Positions 1-8,002 of a stretch of DNA of 13,507 nucleotides are shown here, one piece after another. Position numbers and translations under genes: made by a program. Origin of the DNA: Spirochaetota bacterium (GTDB lineage: Bacteria > Spirochaetota > JAGLSM01). The stretch covers positions 1 to 13,507 of the forward strand of contig JAGLSM010000013.1 in assembly GCA_023135745.1 (NCBI GenBank), read 5' to 3'. Numbering within the stretch: the stretch's first letter is position 1; each line of letters opens with the position of its first letter. The notes below the pieces were generated by a model that worked only from the letters and a program-made list of their open reading frames with translations, ran no database searches and was not told the origin of the DNA.

Positions 1-907
1 ATCTGATTAATGCTTGTCTTTTTGTCTGGTTTCCCTTGGATGATGAATATATTTCGAAGAGAAGTTGAAAAAAAAGTCTGATTATCATAGCGCCAATAAC
101 TGCAGAGAATAGCCCGTCCAGGACAAATAACCCGAAAAATGAACCGGTTGAGATGATAAATACTCCTATTGAAGAAATGGCATGGTTTCTGGATTTTAAA
201 GATTTGAATATCTGAAGGAATGATACAAAATTTTTACCAATATTTAACTGATATCTTGAAAGAGAAAAAAGTGTAATTGCAAATAGAAAGCTGAAAGTAC
301 GTGACATAAGATCTCTCTTGATTGGTACAGGATTGAAAATCCCCATTAAACCGAGTATTAACAAGATTACTCCGGAAATCCCGGTTAACAGCAGCAGGAA
401 ATTCAAAGCATATTTAATATTGTGCTGTTTTAAATTTACTTCAGTTCTGGTTAGAATTATATAATCTTTAATCTGGTATATTCCGTCTGATATCAGAGAA
501 AGGCATCCTGTAAAAATTCCTGTTAAAATTTTCAGGATAGATGTTGTTATTCCTATTCGGTTTCCTGTTTCATTACAATAATCAAGTGTTGACAGCTTTT
601 CCCGCTGCCTTGCTATCTTGCTTTTAAGACGGCTGGCGTTGGTAAGTCTGACGCCTTCATCTGTTAAATGATTATATTTTTTTTCGATAGTAACTAATTG
701 TTTTTTTGCAAGTTTATTTATCAACCCGGTCACCTGATTGATTTTTAATTTATTTTTATTTGATTGGCTGCTGCCGTTGGAGCCGTTTATCTCCTTAAGT
801 ATTTCTTGTGAAGTAAGAGGCAGGTCAGTCAGAATGTTCAGTATCCGGTATTCATCTTTATCAAGTCCTTTTAAGACTTGACGCGCTTTTAACCAGTTTT
901 TAATCAT
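1..907 (-). CDS. Partial CDF-like membrane protein with N-terminal winged-helix-like region
   Basis: Open from ATG at 907 to the window edge (302 codons, no stop seen), so the C-terminus is missing. Residues 1-95 are hydrophilic and look like a winged helix (helices near 18-42 and 56-70, then VTIEKKYNHLTDEG, a typical wing). Residues 116-290 are membrane helices resembling the cation diffusion facilitator fold: LSLISDGIYQIKD near 136-148 matches TM2, and NHAISSIGVF at 241-250 matches TM5. The usual metal ligands appear changed: the TM2 HxxxD position reads Y144/D148, and TM5 aligns as K238/H242 rather than H/D. A G-rich stretch lies upstream of the ATG. A transporter or a membrane-bound regulator are both possible; metal transport should not be assumed. 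It follows the fluoride operon on the same strand but has its own candidate promoter. Confidence 0.7.
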   Translation of the reverse strand, partial: MIKNWLKARQVLKGLDKDEYRILNILTDLPLTSQEILKEINGSNGSSQSNKNKLKINQVTGLINKLAKKQLVTIEKKYNHLTDEGVRLTNASRLKSKIARQREKLSTLDYCNETGNRIGITTSILKILTGIFTGCLSLISDGIYQIKDYIILTRTEVNLKQHNIKYALNFLLLLTGISGVILLILGLMGIFNPVPIKRDLMSRTFSFLFAITLFSLSRYQLNIGKNFVSFLQIFKSLKSRNHAISSIGVFIISTGSFFGLFVLDGLFSAVIGAMIIRLFFQLLFEIYSSSKGNQTKRQALIR

Positions 908-973
908 GTACTCAGCCCCTGTTACTGTATTTCAAAGTGAGTATCCGAGATATCCACAAGAATACTTTTATAA

Positions 974-1002
974 AAGTTATGATAAGTCAGGTTAATGGTC
1001 AA
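974..1002 (-). promoter_or_regulatory. Candidate promoter of the CDF-like gene
   Basis: On the minus strand, TTGACC (997-1002) and TAACTT (974-979) are 17 bp apart, a sigma-70-type arrangement. It lies about 70 bp before the ATG at 907, so this gene need not depend on read-through from crcB. Confidence 0.4.
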
Positions 1003-1020
1003 ATAAATATTGAGGTGTTT

Positions 1021-1059
1021 TGGATGACTTTACATCATTTCCAGCATGTAAGCTATCCA
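1021..1059 (-). other. Imperfect hairpin after the DUF190 gene
   Basis: Arms at 1021-1035 (TGGATGACTTTACAT) and 1046-1059 (ATGTAAGCTATCCA) pair with a small internal mismatch around a 10-nt loop, directly downstream of the DUF190 stop. The position suits a terminator, but the following minus-strand sequence is A- and C-rich with no U tract, so it is not a canonical rho-independent terminator. It may stabilise the 3' end of the crcB transcript. Confidence 0.35.
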
Positions 1060-1063
1060 TGAT

Positions 1064-1396
1064 TTAACTATGTCTATATTTAATAACTTTCATTTTTTCT
1101 AATGTTACAAGCCCTTCTTCTATTGTCTCATCAATAAACGGCATGAGTTTATTAATGTTTTCCTCTGTATCAACAATTTCAATAATAACCGGTAAATCTT
1201 CAGATAAAGATAATATTTTTGAAGTATGAATACGGCTGTCCGCGCCAAAACCCAGGATTCCTCTAGTAACAGTTGCACCCGCGAGATTTAATGACCTGGC
1301 TTTTAAAACGATTTGCTCATACAATGGCTTACCTTTGTAATGATCATTTTCACCTATAAAGATTTTTAACATTAATGCTTGTTCCGGTAATTTCAT
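1064..1396 (-). CDS. DUF190 family protein (PII-like), CrcB partner
   Basis: This 110-residue protein matches the DUF190 family in length and pattern: MLKIFIGENDHYKGKPLYEQ near the start, GATVTRGILGFG at about 40-51, SRIHTSKILSLSEDLPVII at 54-72, then VDTEENINKLMP. The fold is known to be ferredoxin-like and related to PII signalling proteins, so a cytoplasmic sensor or modulator role is likely; the ligand is not established. It starts 8 bp after crcB, and its weak Shine-Dalgarno (AGATAGG) overlaps the crcB stop codon, so translation is probably coupled. Because it shares the transcript, the fluoride riboswitch should control it too. DUF190 genes are often found beside crcB, which supports a role in fluoride export. 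Confidence 0.85.
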   Translation of the reverse strand: MKLPEQALMLKIFIGENDHYKGKPLYEQIVLKARSLNLAGATVTRGILGFGADSRIHTSKILSLSEDLPVIIEIVDTEENINKLMPFIDETIEEGLVTLEKMKVIKYRHS

Positions 1397-1404
1397 AGAA
1401 AAAC

Positions 1405-1791
1405 CTATCTTATAATTTTAAATATAAATCGGGAAGTTATTATTCCTATAATAACCATAACCAAGCATAGAATATTATTCAATACTAAATTTGTAATACC
1501 CAATTTTATTTCTCCATCTCTAAAGAGATTGATTGTTTCAAGTGAATAAGTTGAAAATGTTGTAAAGGCTCCCAGGAATCCAATAGTTAAAAAAGATTTA
1601 ATATCACGGGAGATTATAACATAGTCGAAAAAATAAAAAACAAAACCTATCAGGAATGAACCACCGGCATTAACGAAGAGAGTTCCGATTGGTAATGTTG
1701 TATTGAAAATAGATTGAATATTTTTTGATATTAAATATCTGAATGCGGCACCCAGGCTTCCGCCTAAAGCGATAAATAATAAATGCTTCAA
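1405..1791 (-). CDS. crcB: Fluoride channel CrcB/Fluc
   Basis: CrcB/Fluc proteins form dual-topology dimers in the inner membrane that let fluoride leak out of the cell. The 128 residues give four hydrophobic segments and the family signatures: GGSLGAAFRY at 10-19, GTLFVNAGGSF at 36-46 with pore Asn41, and GFLGAFTTFSTYSLE at 71-85, containing the two phenylalanines (F76, F79) of the Phe box and the TTFST segment of the central sodium site. Length is normal for the family. The start is TTG at 1791, chosen because GGAG lies 7 bp upstream and the frame then begins directly with the conserved N-terminal helix. A fluoride riboswitch precedes it and a DUF190 gene follows it, as expected for a fluoride-resistance operon. 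Confidence 0.95.
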   Translation of the reverse strand: MKHLLFIALGGSLGAAFRYLISKNIQSIFNTTLPIGTLFVNAGGSFLIGFVFYFFDYVIISRDIKSFLTIGFLGAFTTFSTYSLETINLFRDGEIKLGITNLVLNNILCLVMVIIGIITSRFIFKIIR

Positions 1792-1814
1792 GTGATGACT
1801 CCAATATTATATAT

Positions 1815-1866
1815 CCGGAAGTTATCAGCCATATTCGGCGACCAAAGGTAAACTCCATCACATATG
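1815..1866 (-). promoter_or_regulatory. Fluoride riboswitch (crcB motif aptamer)
   Basis: The minus strand contains the hallmarks of the crcB motif. GTGATGGAGTTTAC forms a short P1 arm carrying the conserved GATGG; then come TCGCC and GGCTGATAACTTC, giving a GCC/GGC stem and the conserved GCTGAT. The pseudoknot is kept: GGAGTT pairs with AACTTC through one G-U wobble. It lies between the promoter and the crcB Shine-Dalgarno, and the only downstream genes are crcB and DUF190. With no clear terminator hairpin between the aptamer and the start codon, control may act on the ribosome binding site; that is inference. Confidence 0.88.
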
Positions 1867-1870
1867 CTAA

Positions 1871-1899
1871 AAAATATTATTGAATCTTCTTATTGTCAA
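1871..1899 (-). promoter_or_regulatory. Promoter of the fluoride operon
   Basis: Perfect TTGACA (1894-1899), a 17-bp spacer and TATTTT (1871-1876) on the minus strand. Predicted transcription start is near 1864, which puts the aptamer at the very 5' end of the transcript. Confidence 0.6.
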
Positions 1900-1960
1900 T
1901 TATTTTAAAACAGAATTGTGCAACGCTTTTATAATAAAATTTACACAAAAATAATTATCA

Positions 1961-1993
1961 TAAGGCATTTGCGCATACAGCGCAAATGCCTTA
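1961..1993. repeat. Perfect 14-bp palindrome between divergent promoters
   Basis: TAAGGCATTTGCGC (1961-1974) and its exact reverse complement (1980-1993) surround the 5-nt loop ATACA. It lies 62 bp upstream of the crcB -35 box and 13 bp upstream of the treY -35 box. There is no upstream gene on either strand for it to terminate, and no U tract suits it, so an operator or a structural element is more likely than a terminator. Confidence 0.75.
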
Positions 1994-2005
1994 AAAAGAT
2001 ACATC

Positions 2006-2034
2006 TTGACAGGGTGACCGGTATCCTCTACTCT
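2006..2034 (+). promoter_or_regulatory. Candidate treYZ promoter
   Basis: TTGACA at 2006-2011, a 17-bp spacer and TACTCT at 2029-2034. Transcription would begin near 2041, only a few bases before the TTG start at 2045, so the transcript would be almost leaderless if this promoter is used. Confidence 0.5.
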
Positions 2035-2044
2035 AAGCAACATA

Positions 2045-5000
2045 TTGATACACGAAACAGATATCTCAAAAATTATTGAAAAAATTATTAATAATATCCA
2101 GATCCCAAGTACGGTCTATCGCCTGCAGTTCAATAAAGATTTTACTTTTAGATCAGCGATGGAATATATCTCTTATTTTAAAGAGCTGGGGATTGACGCG
2201 ATTTATTGTTCCCCCTATTTAAAGGCTAAGCCCGGGAGTCTGCATGGATATAATATTACTGACCCGAGTGTTATTAATCCGGAATTAGGTTCCGAAGATG
2301 ACTTCAACGCATTTTGCGGGATGCTTGAGGAAAACGGACTTTCTCAAATAATTGATGTTGTGCCTAATCACATGGGTATAATAGGTAACGGTAACCCCTT
2401 ATGGAATGATGTACTGGAAAACGGTCAGGCATCCAGATTTTCGGATTTTTTTGATATTGACTGGAATCCATCAAAAAGGGAATTAAAAAACAAGGTACTG
2501 ATCCCAATACTTGGAGATCAGTTTGGGCAGGTCCTTGAAAATTCTGAAATTCAGCTTTTTTTTGATGACGGCGAGTTTTTTATAAAATACTGGTCTCACA
2601 GGCTCCCTCTTGCTCCAAAGACATATCCATTGATATTAAGCCTCAGGATTGATGATTTATCAAATTTATTGGGGGCGGAGCATGAAAATTTAATTGAGTT
2701 AATGAGCATTATAACGAGTTTTAATAATCTTCCGGACAGACTCGAAACAGATGAAAAGAAAATAGAGGAGCGGTACAGAGAAAGCAGTGTGGTGAAAAAA
2801 CGCTTATCCAATATTTGCGGAGAGTCCGAAGAAATACAAAAATATATTGATGAATGTCTGGTTATTTATAATGGAGAAAAAGGTGTTCCGGAGAGTTTTG
2901 ATCTGATTGAAGATCTATTAAACAAACAGGCATACAGGATAGCTTCATGGAGGGTCGCGGCTGAGGAAATTAATTATAGAAGGTTTTTTGATGTTAACGA
3001 ATTGGCCGCTATTCGTGTTGAAGACGACAAGGTTTTTTATTTTTACCATGAAAAAATAATGAGTTTATTGAGAGATAAAAAAGCTCATGGACTAAGGATT
3101 GATCATCCTGACGGGCTTTACAATCCACGGCATTATTTTATAAAACTTCAAAATTATTATTTGCATACAATGGTCATAAAGAATATTGAGGATACAGGCG
3201 CAAATCTTTCGGATAGCGATTTCAAAAAAATAAAAAGAATCTGTGAAAAAGAGGATTATGCCGCAAAACTCCCTCTCTATCTTGTGATTGAAAAAATCCT
3301 GGAGAGGAAGGAGGATCTTCCTTCAGAGTGGTGTGTTCATGGTACGGTAGGATATGATTTTTTAAATGCTCTTAACGGGCTTTTTATTGATAGGGAAAAT
3401 GATAAAAAATTTGACGCTATTTATAAAAAGATAACAGGATTCAAAATGGATTTTGAAGACCTGCTCTATCAAAAGAAAAAGAATTCCGCGAAATTTAATA
3501 TGCCGGCGGAAATCAATATACTTGCTTTCAAACTGAACCAGATATCGGAACGCAACAGGAACTATCGAGATTTTACTCTTAACAATTTTGTTATTGCTGT
3601 TCGGGAGATTATAGCTTGTTTTCCTGTTTACAGGACCTATATTGCTCCTGATACAAAGGACGTTTCCGAGAGGGACGAAAAGTATATAAACATTGCTGTA
3701 GAAAAAGCTAAAAGTCTAAATAGGAGTATGAGTGCTCTGGTATTTGATTTTATACGCGAAGTTCTTCTTCTAAGAATTGACTCACGAATAGGTATTGAAG
3801 AAAAAAATCTCTACCGGGATTTTGTTTTGAGATTCCAACAGATCACAAGTCCTATAATGGCTAAGGGTATGGAGGATACTGCTTTTTACATAAACAATAG
3901 ATTCATATCTCTAAATGAAGTTGGAAGTGATCCTGTATATTTTGGATATTCAAGGAGCGAATTTCATCGCCAGAATCTTGCGCGTAGTATAAGTTGGCCG
4001 TCCGGATTTATCACAACCTCAACGCATGATACAAAGCGAAGTGAAGATGTAAGGATGAGGCTTAACGTCCTTAGCGAATTACCTGATGAGTGGAAAACCC
4101 AGGTTAACAGATGGATGAGAATAAATAAAAAACATAGGACAATGATAAATGAAGTGCTTTTACCTGACAGGAATACCGAATATTTTATTTATCAGACGTT
4201 GGTAGGAATATGGCCCGATTATACAATTAAATCGGAAGATTATAATGATTATGTTGAAAGGATATGGGAGTATCTTCAGAAAGCTGCCAGGGAGGCCAAA
4301 CTTTTTACCAGCTGGGTTGATCCCGATGCTGTTTATGAGGAGGCTGTTAAAACTTTTCTTGAACGAATCCTAAACAAAAAGAGGAGTAAATATTTTCTTA
4401 AAATTTTTCTGCCGTTTCAGAAAAAAATCGCGGGTTATGGAATGTATAATGACTTTTCATCGCTGGCTGTGAAAACAGGCTCTCCGGGAGTGCTTGATAT
4501 TTATCAGGGAATTGAATTGTGGGAGTATACTCTTGTGGATCCTGACAACAGGAGGCCGGTTGATTATGATTTAAGATGGCATCTTTTAAACCGGGTAAAA
4601 GGGGTGATGGATCAGGATAAGAACTATGAATCAAAACTTATGGAGCTTTTAGAGGAAAAGAAAGACAGCAGGTTAAAGTTGTATATTCTATGGAGAGGTC
4701 TTCATTTCAGAAAGAAATTTAAAAATATTTTTATTAAATCCGAATATATTCCTCTTGAAGTAGAAGGTGAGAAACAACGGCATATTGTCGCGTTTATGCG
4801 CAGACATGAAGGTCAATATGTATTGATAATCGCGGGAAGATTTTTTTATACACTGTTAAATGGTTTTAGTGATTTGCCTATAGGTGCTGATGTATGGAAA
4901 GATACAAGGATTATTCTTCCGTCAGATTTTCAACAGGGAAAGACAATAGATGTATATACAGGCACAGAAGTCACGGTAAAAACCGGGGACGGAATATTAT

Positions 5001-5068
5001 ATATGGAATTAAAAGATATTTTCACACATTTCAGTTTTGCTATGCTTACAAATGTAAATCTCGGTTAA
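2045..5068 (+). CDS. treY: Maltooligosyl trehalose synthase
   Basis: TreY (GH13) is a cytoplasmic enzyme that turns the terminal alpha-1,4 bond at the reducing end of maltodextrins or glycogen into an alpha,alpha-1,1 bond, giving maltooligosyl trehalose. The barrel begins at once with IPSTVYRLQFNKDFTF (20-35), then SPYLKAKPGSLHGYN (56-70), DVVPNHM (104-110), nucleophile Asp353 in GLRIDHPDGL, acid/base Glu416 in LVIEKIL, and third carboxylate Asp662 in STHDTKRSEDVR. GSPGVLDIYQGIELWEYTLVDPDNRRPVDY, broken here at GSPGVLDIYQG and LVDPDNRRPVDY, is a family hallmark. At 1007 residues it is longer than most members. The start is TTG 2045: the conserved N-terminus needs a start before codon 20, and an in-frame TGA lies at 2015. 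No clear Shine-Dalgarno is visible. treZ follows after 5 bp. Confidence 0.96.
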   Translation: MIHETDISKIIEKIINNIQIPSTVYRLQFNKDFTFRSAMEYISYFKELGIDAIYCSPYLKAKPGSLHGYNITDPSVINPELGSEDDFNAFCGMLEENGLSQIIDVVPNHMGIIGNGNPLWNDVLENGQASRFSDFFDIDWNPSKRELKNKVLIPILGDQFGQVLENSEIQLFFDDGEFFIKYWSHRLPLAPKTYPLILSLRIDDLSNLLGAEHENLIELMSIITSFNNLPDRLETDEKKIEERYRESSVVKKRLSNICGESEEIQKYIDECLVIYNGEKGVPESFDLIEDLLNKQAYRIASWRVAAEEINYRRFFDVNELAAIRVEDDKVFYFYHEKIMSLLRDKKAHGLRIDHPDGLYNPRHYFIKLQNYYLHTMVIKNIEDTGANLSDSDFKKIKRICEKEDYAAKLPLYLVIEKILERKEDLPSEWCVHGTVGYDFLNALNGLFIDRENDKKFDAIYKKITGFKMDFEDLLYQKKKNSAKFNMPAEINILAFKLNQISERNRNYRDFTLNNFVIAVREIIACFPVYRTYIAPDTKDVSERDEKYINIAVEKAKSLNRSMSALVFDFIREVLLLRIDSRIGIEEKNLYRDFVLRFQQITSPIMAKGMEDTAFYINNRFISLNEVGSDPVYFGYSRSEFHRQNLARSISWPSGFITTSTHDTKRSEDVRMRLNVLSELPDEWKTQVNRWMRINKKHRTMINEVLLPDRNTEYFIYQTLVGIWPDYTIKSEDYNDYVERIWEYLQKAAREAKLFTSWVDPDAVYEEAVKTFLERILNKKRSKYFLKIFLPFQKKIAGYGMYNDFSSLAVKTGSPGVLDIYQGIELWEYTLVDPDNRRPVDYDLRWHLLNRVKGVMDQDKNYESKLMELLEEKKDSRLKLYILWRGLHFRKKFKNIFIKSEYIPLEVEGEKQRHIVAFMRRHEGQYVLIIAGRFFYTLLNGFSDLPIGADVWKDTRIILPSDFQQGKTIDVYTGTEVTVKTGDGILYMELKDIFTHFSFAMLTNVNLG

Positions 5069-5073
5069 TTAAT

Positions 5074-6951
5074 ATGGGGGGGGAATTGGAAAGCTTACCA
5101 TTGGAACTTCATCTTGGCGCTAATTTCTTAAATAACGGAAAAGTATCATTTCTTGTTTGGGCGCCAAGGAGCAGAACTGTTTCTATTAAGATAAGAAAAA
5201 ATAATGAAGCATGCGATTCCTTAGTGCCTATGAAGGCTATTAATGATGGTTTTTATTATAATGAGATGGAGGATGTATCTGAAGGAGATTTATACTCCTA
5301 TGTTCTTGATAATGACAAAGAGCGTCCTGATCCTGTTTCACGTTATCTTCCGGAAGGGCTTCACGGCAGGACAGCTTTGATTGATCCAAAGAGTTTTAAG
5401 TGGACGGATAATGACTGGAAAGGCATTGGTATTGATGAGCATATAATTTATGAGCTTCATACCGGCACCTTTACTTCCGAAGGAAGCTTTTCTTCAATTA
5501 TAAAAAAACTACCCTATTTAAAGGATCTTGGAATTACATGTATTGAACTAATGCCTGTCGCGCAATTCCCGGGAAAAAGAAACTGGGGATACGATGGAGC
5601 CAGCTTATATGCCGTACAGGATAGTTATGGCGGTCCTGATGGGCTTAAATCTCTTGTGAACGCGTGTCATAGAGAAGGTATCTCTGTATGTCTTGATGTT
5701 GTGTATAACCATCTGGGGCCTGAAGGGAATTACCTGCATGATTTTGGTCCTTATTTTACTGATGAGTATCATACACCCTGGGGGATGGCAATTAATTATG
5801 ACGGACCGGATAGCGGGCCTGTAAGAAATTTTATAATATCCAACGCGCTGTACTGGATAACAGAATATCACATAGACGCGCTTAGACTGGATGCTGTACA
5901 TGGTATTTATGATTTTGGAGCTAATCACATCCTTCAGGAGTTAAAACAGGAAATAATAAATGCTTCGTTAAAAATTGGAAGGACTGTATGTGTTATCGCT
6001 GAAAGTGATCTCAATGACAGCAGAATTATTAGAGGGACGGAGGTTGGCGGTTATGGTCTTGATTCGCAGTGGAGTGATGATTTTCATCATTGTCTGCATA
6101 CGGTTTTAACAGGGGAAAATAAGGGATATTATAGTGATTTTGGGTCAATCGAAGACCTGGCTAAATCTCTTCAAAATGCTTTTGTCTATGATGGTATGTA
6201 TTCTGCTTTTAGAAAAAGAAAACACGGTAATTCTACAGCTGGTTTATCTCCTTCATCATTTGTTATCGCGTCTCAAAACCATGATCAAATAGGGAACAGG
6301 GCAAAGGGTGACAGGCTTAGTTCAGGCATTTCATTTCAGCAGGAAAAAGCTGCTGCGCTGCTTCTTCTATTATCCCCGTATATTCCGTTGATTTTTATGG
6401 GGCAGGAGTACGGAGAAACTGCGCCATTTCAATACTTCATAGATCATGGTGACATGGATCTTGTGAAGGCAGTAAGGGAAGGCCGCAAGAAGGAGTTTGC
6501 TTCTTTTGGATGGAATGATATTCCCGACCCCGACAGTGTGCAAACATTTAAGGATTCAATGCTGAATTGGGACTTGCTTAGTGAAAATGATAACGAAAAA
6601 AATCATAAATACTTATTCCGTTTTTATAAGGATCTTATTGTCCTGAGAAAAGAAAGGCTGGCCGGTAAAATAAAAAAACTGACTGATTTTTCTGTATGTT
6701 ATGATACCAATAAAAAATGGATTTCACTTGAGTACTTAAAAGACTTCGGAATAAAGCTTGCGTATATTGTATCCTTGTCGGATGAAGAAATTACGATTGA
6801 TTTTCCTTTTGTAGATAAAAAAATTGAGGATAAAAAGAGAAAATCAATCCTGATTGACAGTGAAGATCCTGTCTATGGTGGATCAGGTAAAGATGAAACT
6901 ATATCTGGGCAGATAGTTCTAAAACCTTGGCAGGTGAAGGTTTTAGGGTAG
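5074..6951 (+). CDS. treZ: Maltooligosyl trehalose trehalohydrolase
   Basis: TreZ (GH13) cleaves trehalose from the maltooligosyl trehalose made by TreY. Residues about 10-100 form the N-terminal early-set/CBM48-like domain (LELHLGANFL, VSFLVWAP); the barrel follows with DVVYNHLGPEGNYL (208-221), nucleophile Asp273 in RLDAVHGIYD, acid/base Glu310 in VIAESD, and Asp404 in QNHDQIGNRAKGDR, the TreZ form of this motif. With ATG 5074 the protein has 625 residues, close to family length. The open frame extends upstream to 4894, but that stretch only re-reads the treY 3' end. The first codons are ATG GGG GGG GAA, so an 8-G run lies at the start; TTG 5086 just after it is an alternative start that could use the G run as its ribosome site. 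Confidence 0.95.
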   Translation: MGGELESLPLELHLGANFLNNGKVSFLVWAPRSRTVSIKIRKNNEACDSLVPMKAINDGFYYNEMEDVSEGDLYSYVLDNDKERPDPVSRYLPEGLHGRTALIDPKSFKWTDNDWKGIGIDEHIIYELHTGTFTSEGSFSSIIKKLPYLKDLGITCIELMPVAQFPGKRNWGYDGASLYAVQDSYGGPDGLKSLVNACHREGISVCLDVVYNHLGPEGNYLHDFGPYFTDEYHTPWGMAINYDGPDSGPVRNFIISNALYWITEYHIDALRLDAVHGIYDFGANHILQELKQEIINASLKIGRTVCVIAESDLNDSRIIRGTEVGGYGLDSQWSDDFHHCLHTVLTGENKGYYSDFGSIEDLAKSLQNAFVYDGMYSAFRKRKHGNSTAGLSPSSFVIASQNHDQIGNRAKGDRLSSGISFQQEKAAALLLLLSPYIPLIFMGQEYGETAPFQYFIDHGDMDLVKAVREGRKKEFASFGWNDIPDPDSVQTFKDSMLNWDLLSENDNEKNHKYLFRFYKDLIVLRKERLAGKIKKLTDFSVCYDTNKKWISLEYLKDFGIKLAYIVSLSDEEITIDFPFVDKKIEDKKRKSILIDSEDPVYGGSGKDETISGQIVLKPWQVKVLG

Positions 6952-6953
6952 TT

Positions 6954-7931
6954 TTACTTCCATTGATACTTTCTGGCGGCTCTGTTATGTTCCCTGCCTG
7001 TCCTTGAAAAGTGATGTGATCCGTCGTTTTTCGCTACAAAGTATAGGTATCTGTGTTTCTCCGGATTTGCGGCTGCCTTGATTGAACTCATGCCGGGGTT
7101 GCCGATTGGTGACGGAGGAAATCCCTTATGAATATATGTATTGTATGGAGACTGCCTTTTTAAATGTGAGTAAAATAGTTTTTTACGCACTTCTCCGAGT
7201 ATGTACTGAATGGTAGCACAGCTTTCGAATTTCATTGAGCGTTTGTATCTGTTAAGGAAGACTCCGGCAATTACCGGTCTTTCTTTTTTGATTACCGCTT
7301 CCCGGGCTACAATAGAAGCCAGAATTAATGACTTATAGAATCCAATACGTGACTTTTTCATTGTTTCAAGAAGTGTACCGGAGACTCTTTGTTTAAATGT
7401 CCGCAGCATTATTAAAATGATTTCCTGTGGTGTGGCTCCCCATGGCATATAGTAGGTATCAGGAAAGAGGAAGCCTTCTGTCGTATCATAGTTATCAAAA
7501 CCGATTGTTTTTAAGAGTTTTCCGTTGGATGCCGCCAAAAGAAATTCTTCTTTTGTTGCCAGTTTTTTCTTTTCCATAATTTCGGCGATTTGTTTATTGT
7601 CCTTGCCTTCAGGTATGGTGATTTTTACCTTGTGGACCTTACCTTTGATAAATAGAGATAAGAGCGCGGTAGATGAATGATCCTTTGTTATGCTGTAAAA
7701 TCCAGCTTTTATTCTTGATGCGGCATTTTTAATTTTTCCCATTATTTTAAAAAAAGCAACTGATCGGATCAGGCCTTTTTTGGACAGCTCTTCTGTTATA
7801 GAGCTCAGGCCGGAGCCTCTCTTTATTTCAAAAAGCACAGCTTCATTTTTTGAATATGGAGAACTGTTTATATATGTAAAAACAAAAAAAAGTATCGCAA
7901 TTATAATAGTTGGAATTATTATTTTCTTCAT
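6954..7931 (-). CDS. mltG: Endolytic murein transglycosylase MltG
   Basis: MltG (YceG) is an inner-membrane enzyme that cuts nascent peptidoglycan strands and so limits glycan length. Residues 4-20 are a single N-terminal membrane anchor; a LysM-like region follows (about 31-110). The catalytic domain shows TEGFLFPDTYYMPWG (151-165), LASIVAREA (204-212), FESCATIQY (235-243), SPYNTYIHKGFPPSPIGNPG (261-280) and YLYFVAKNDGSHHFS (295-309). Glu211 aligns with the catalytic glutamate known from E. coli MltG; the other glutamate often seen two residues earlier is Ala209 here. At 325 residues the length is normal. ATG 7931 has GAGG six bases upstream. It is last in the minus-strand operon, 71 bp after the glycosidase-like gene, and its stop lies 2 bp from the treZ stop. 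Confidence 0.94.
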   Translation of the reverse strand: MKKIIIPTIIIAILFFVFTYINSSPYSKNEAVLFEIKRGSGLSSITEELSKKGLIRSVAFFKIMGKIKNAASRIKAGFYSITKDHSSTALLSLFIKGKVHKVKITIPEGKDNKQIAEIMEKKKLATKEEFLLAASNGKLLKTIGFDNYDTTEGFLFPDTYYMPWGATPQEIILIMLRTFKQRVSGTLLETMKKSRIGFYKSLILASIVAREAVIKKERPVIAGVFLNRYKRSMKFESCATIQYILGEVRKKLFYSHLKRQSPYNTYIHKGFPPSPIGNPGMSSIKAAANPEKHRYLYFVAKNDGSHHFSRTGREHNRAARKYQWK

Positions 7932-8002
7932 TTTTTCCTCGATCTTAAGTTTAAAAATTTAGATATGAAAAATTAAATTTTCACCTAAAAAGAACCAAGT
8001 TT

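Noticed and set aside
4894..5073. Upstream extension of treZ overlapping treY
   Set aside because: It only re-reads the treY 3' end in another frame, and the TreZ family N-terminus begins after 5074.
5605..5928. Minus-strand open frame within treZ
   Set aside because: It lies wholly inside the conserved catalytic region of treZ and has no independent coding signals.
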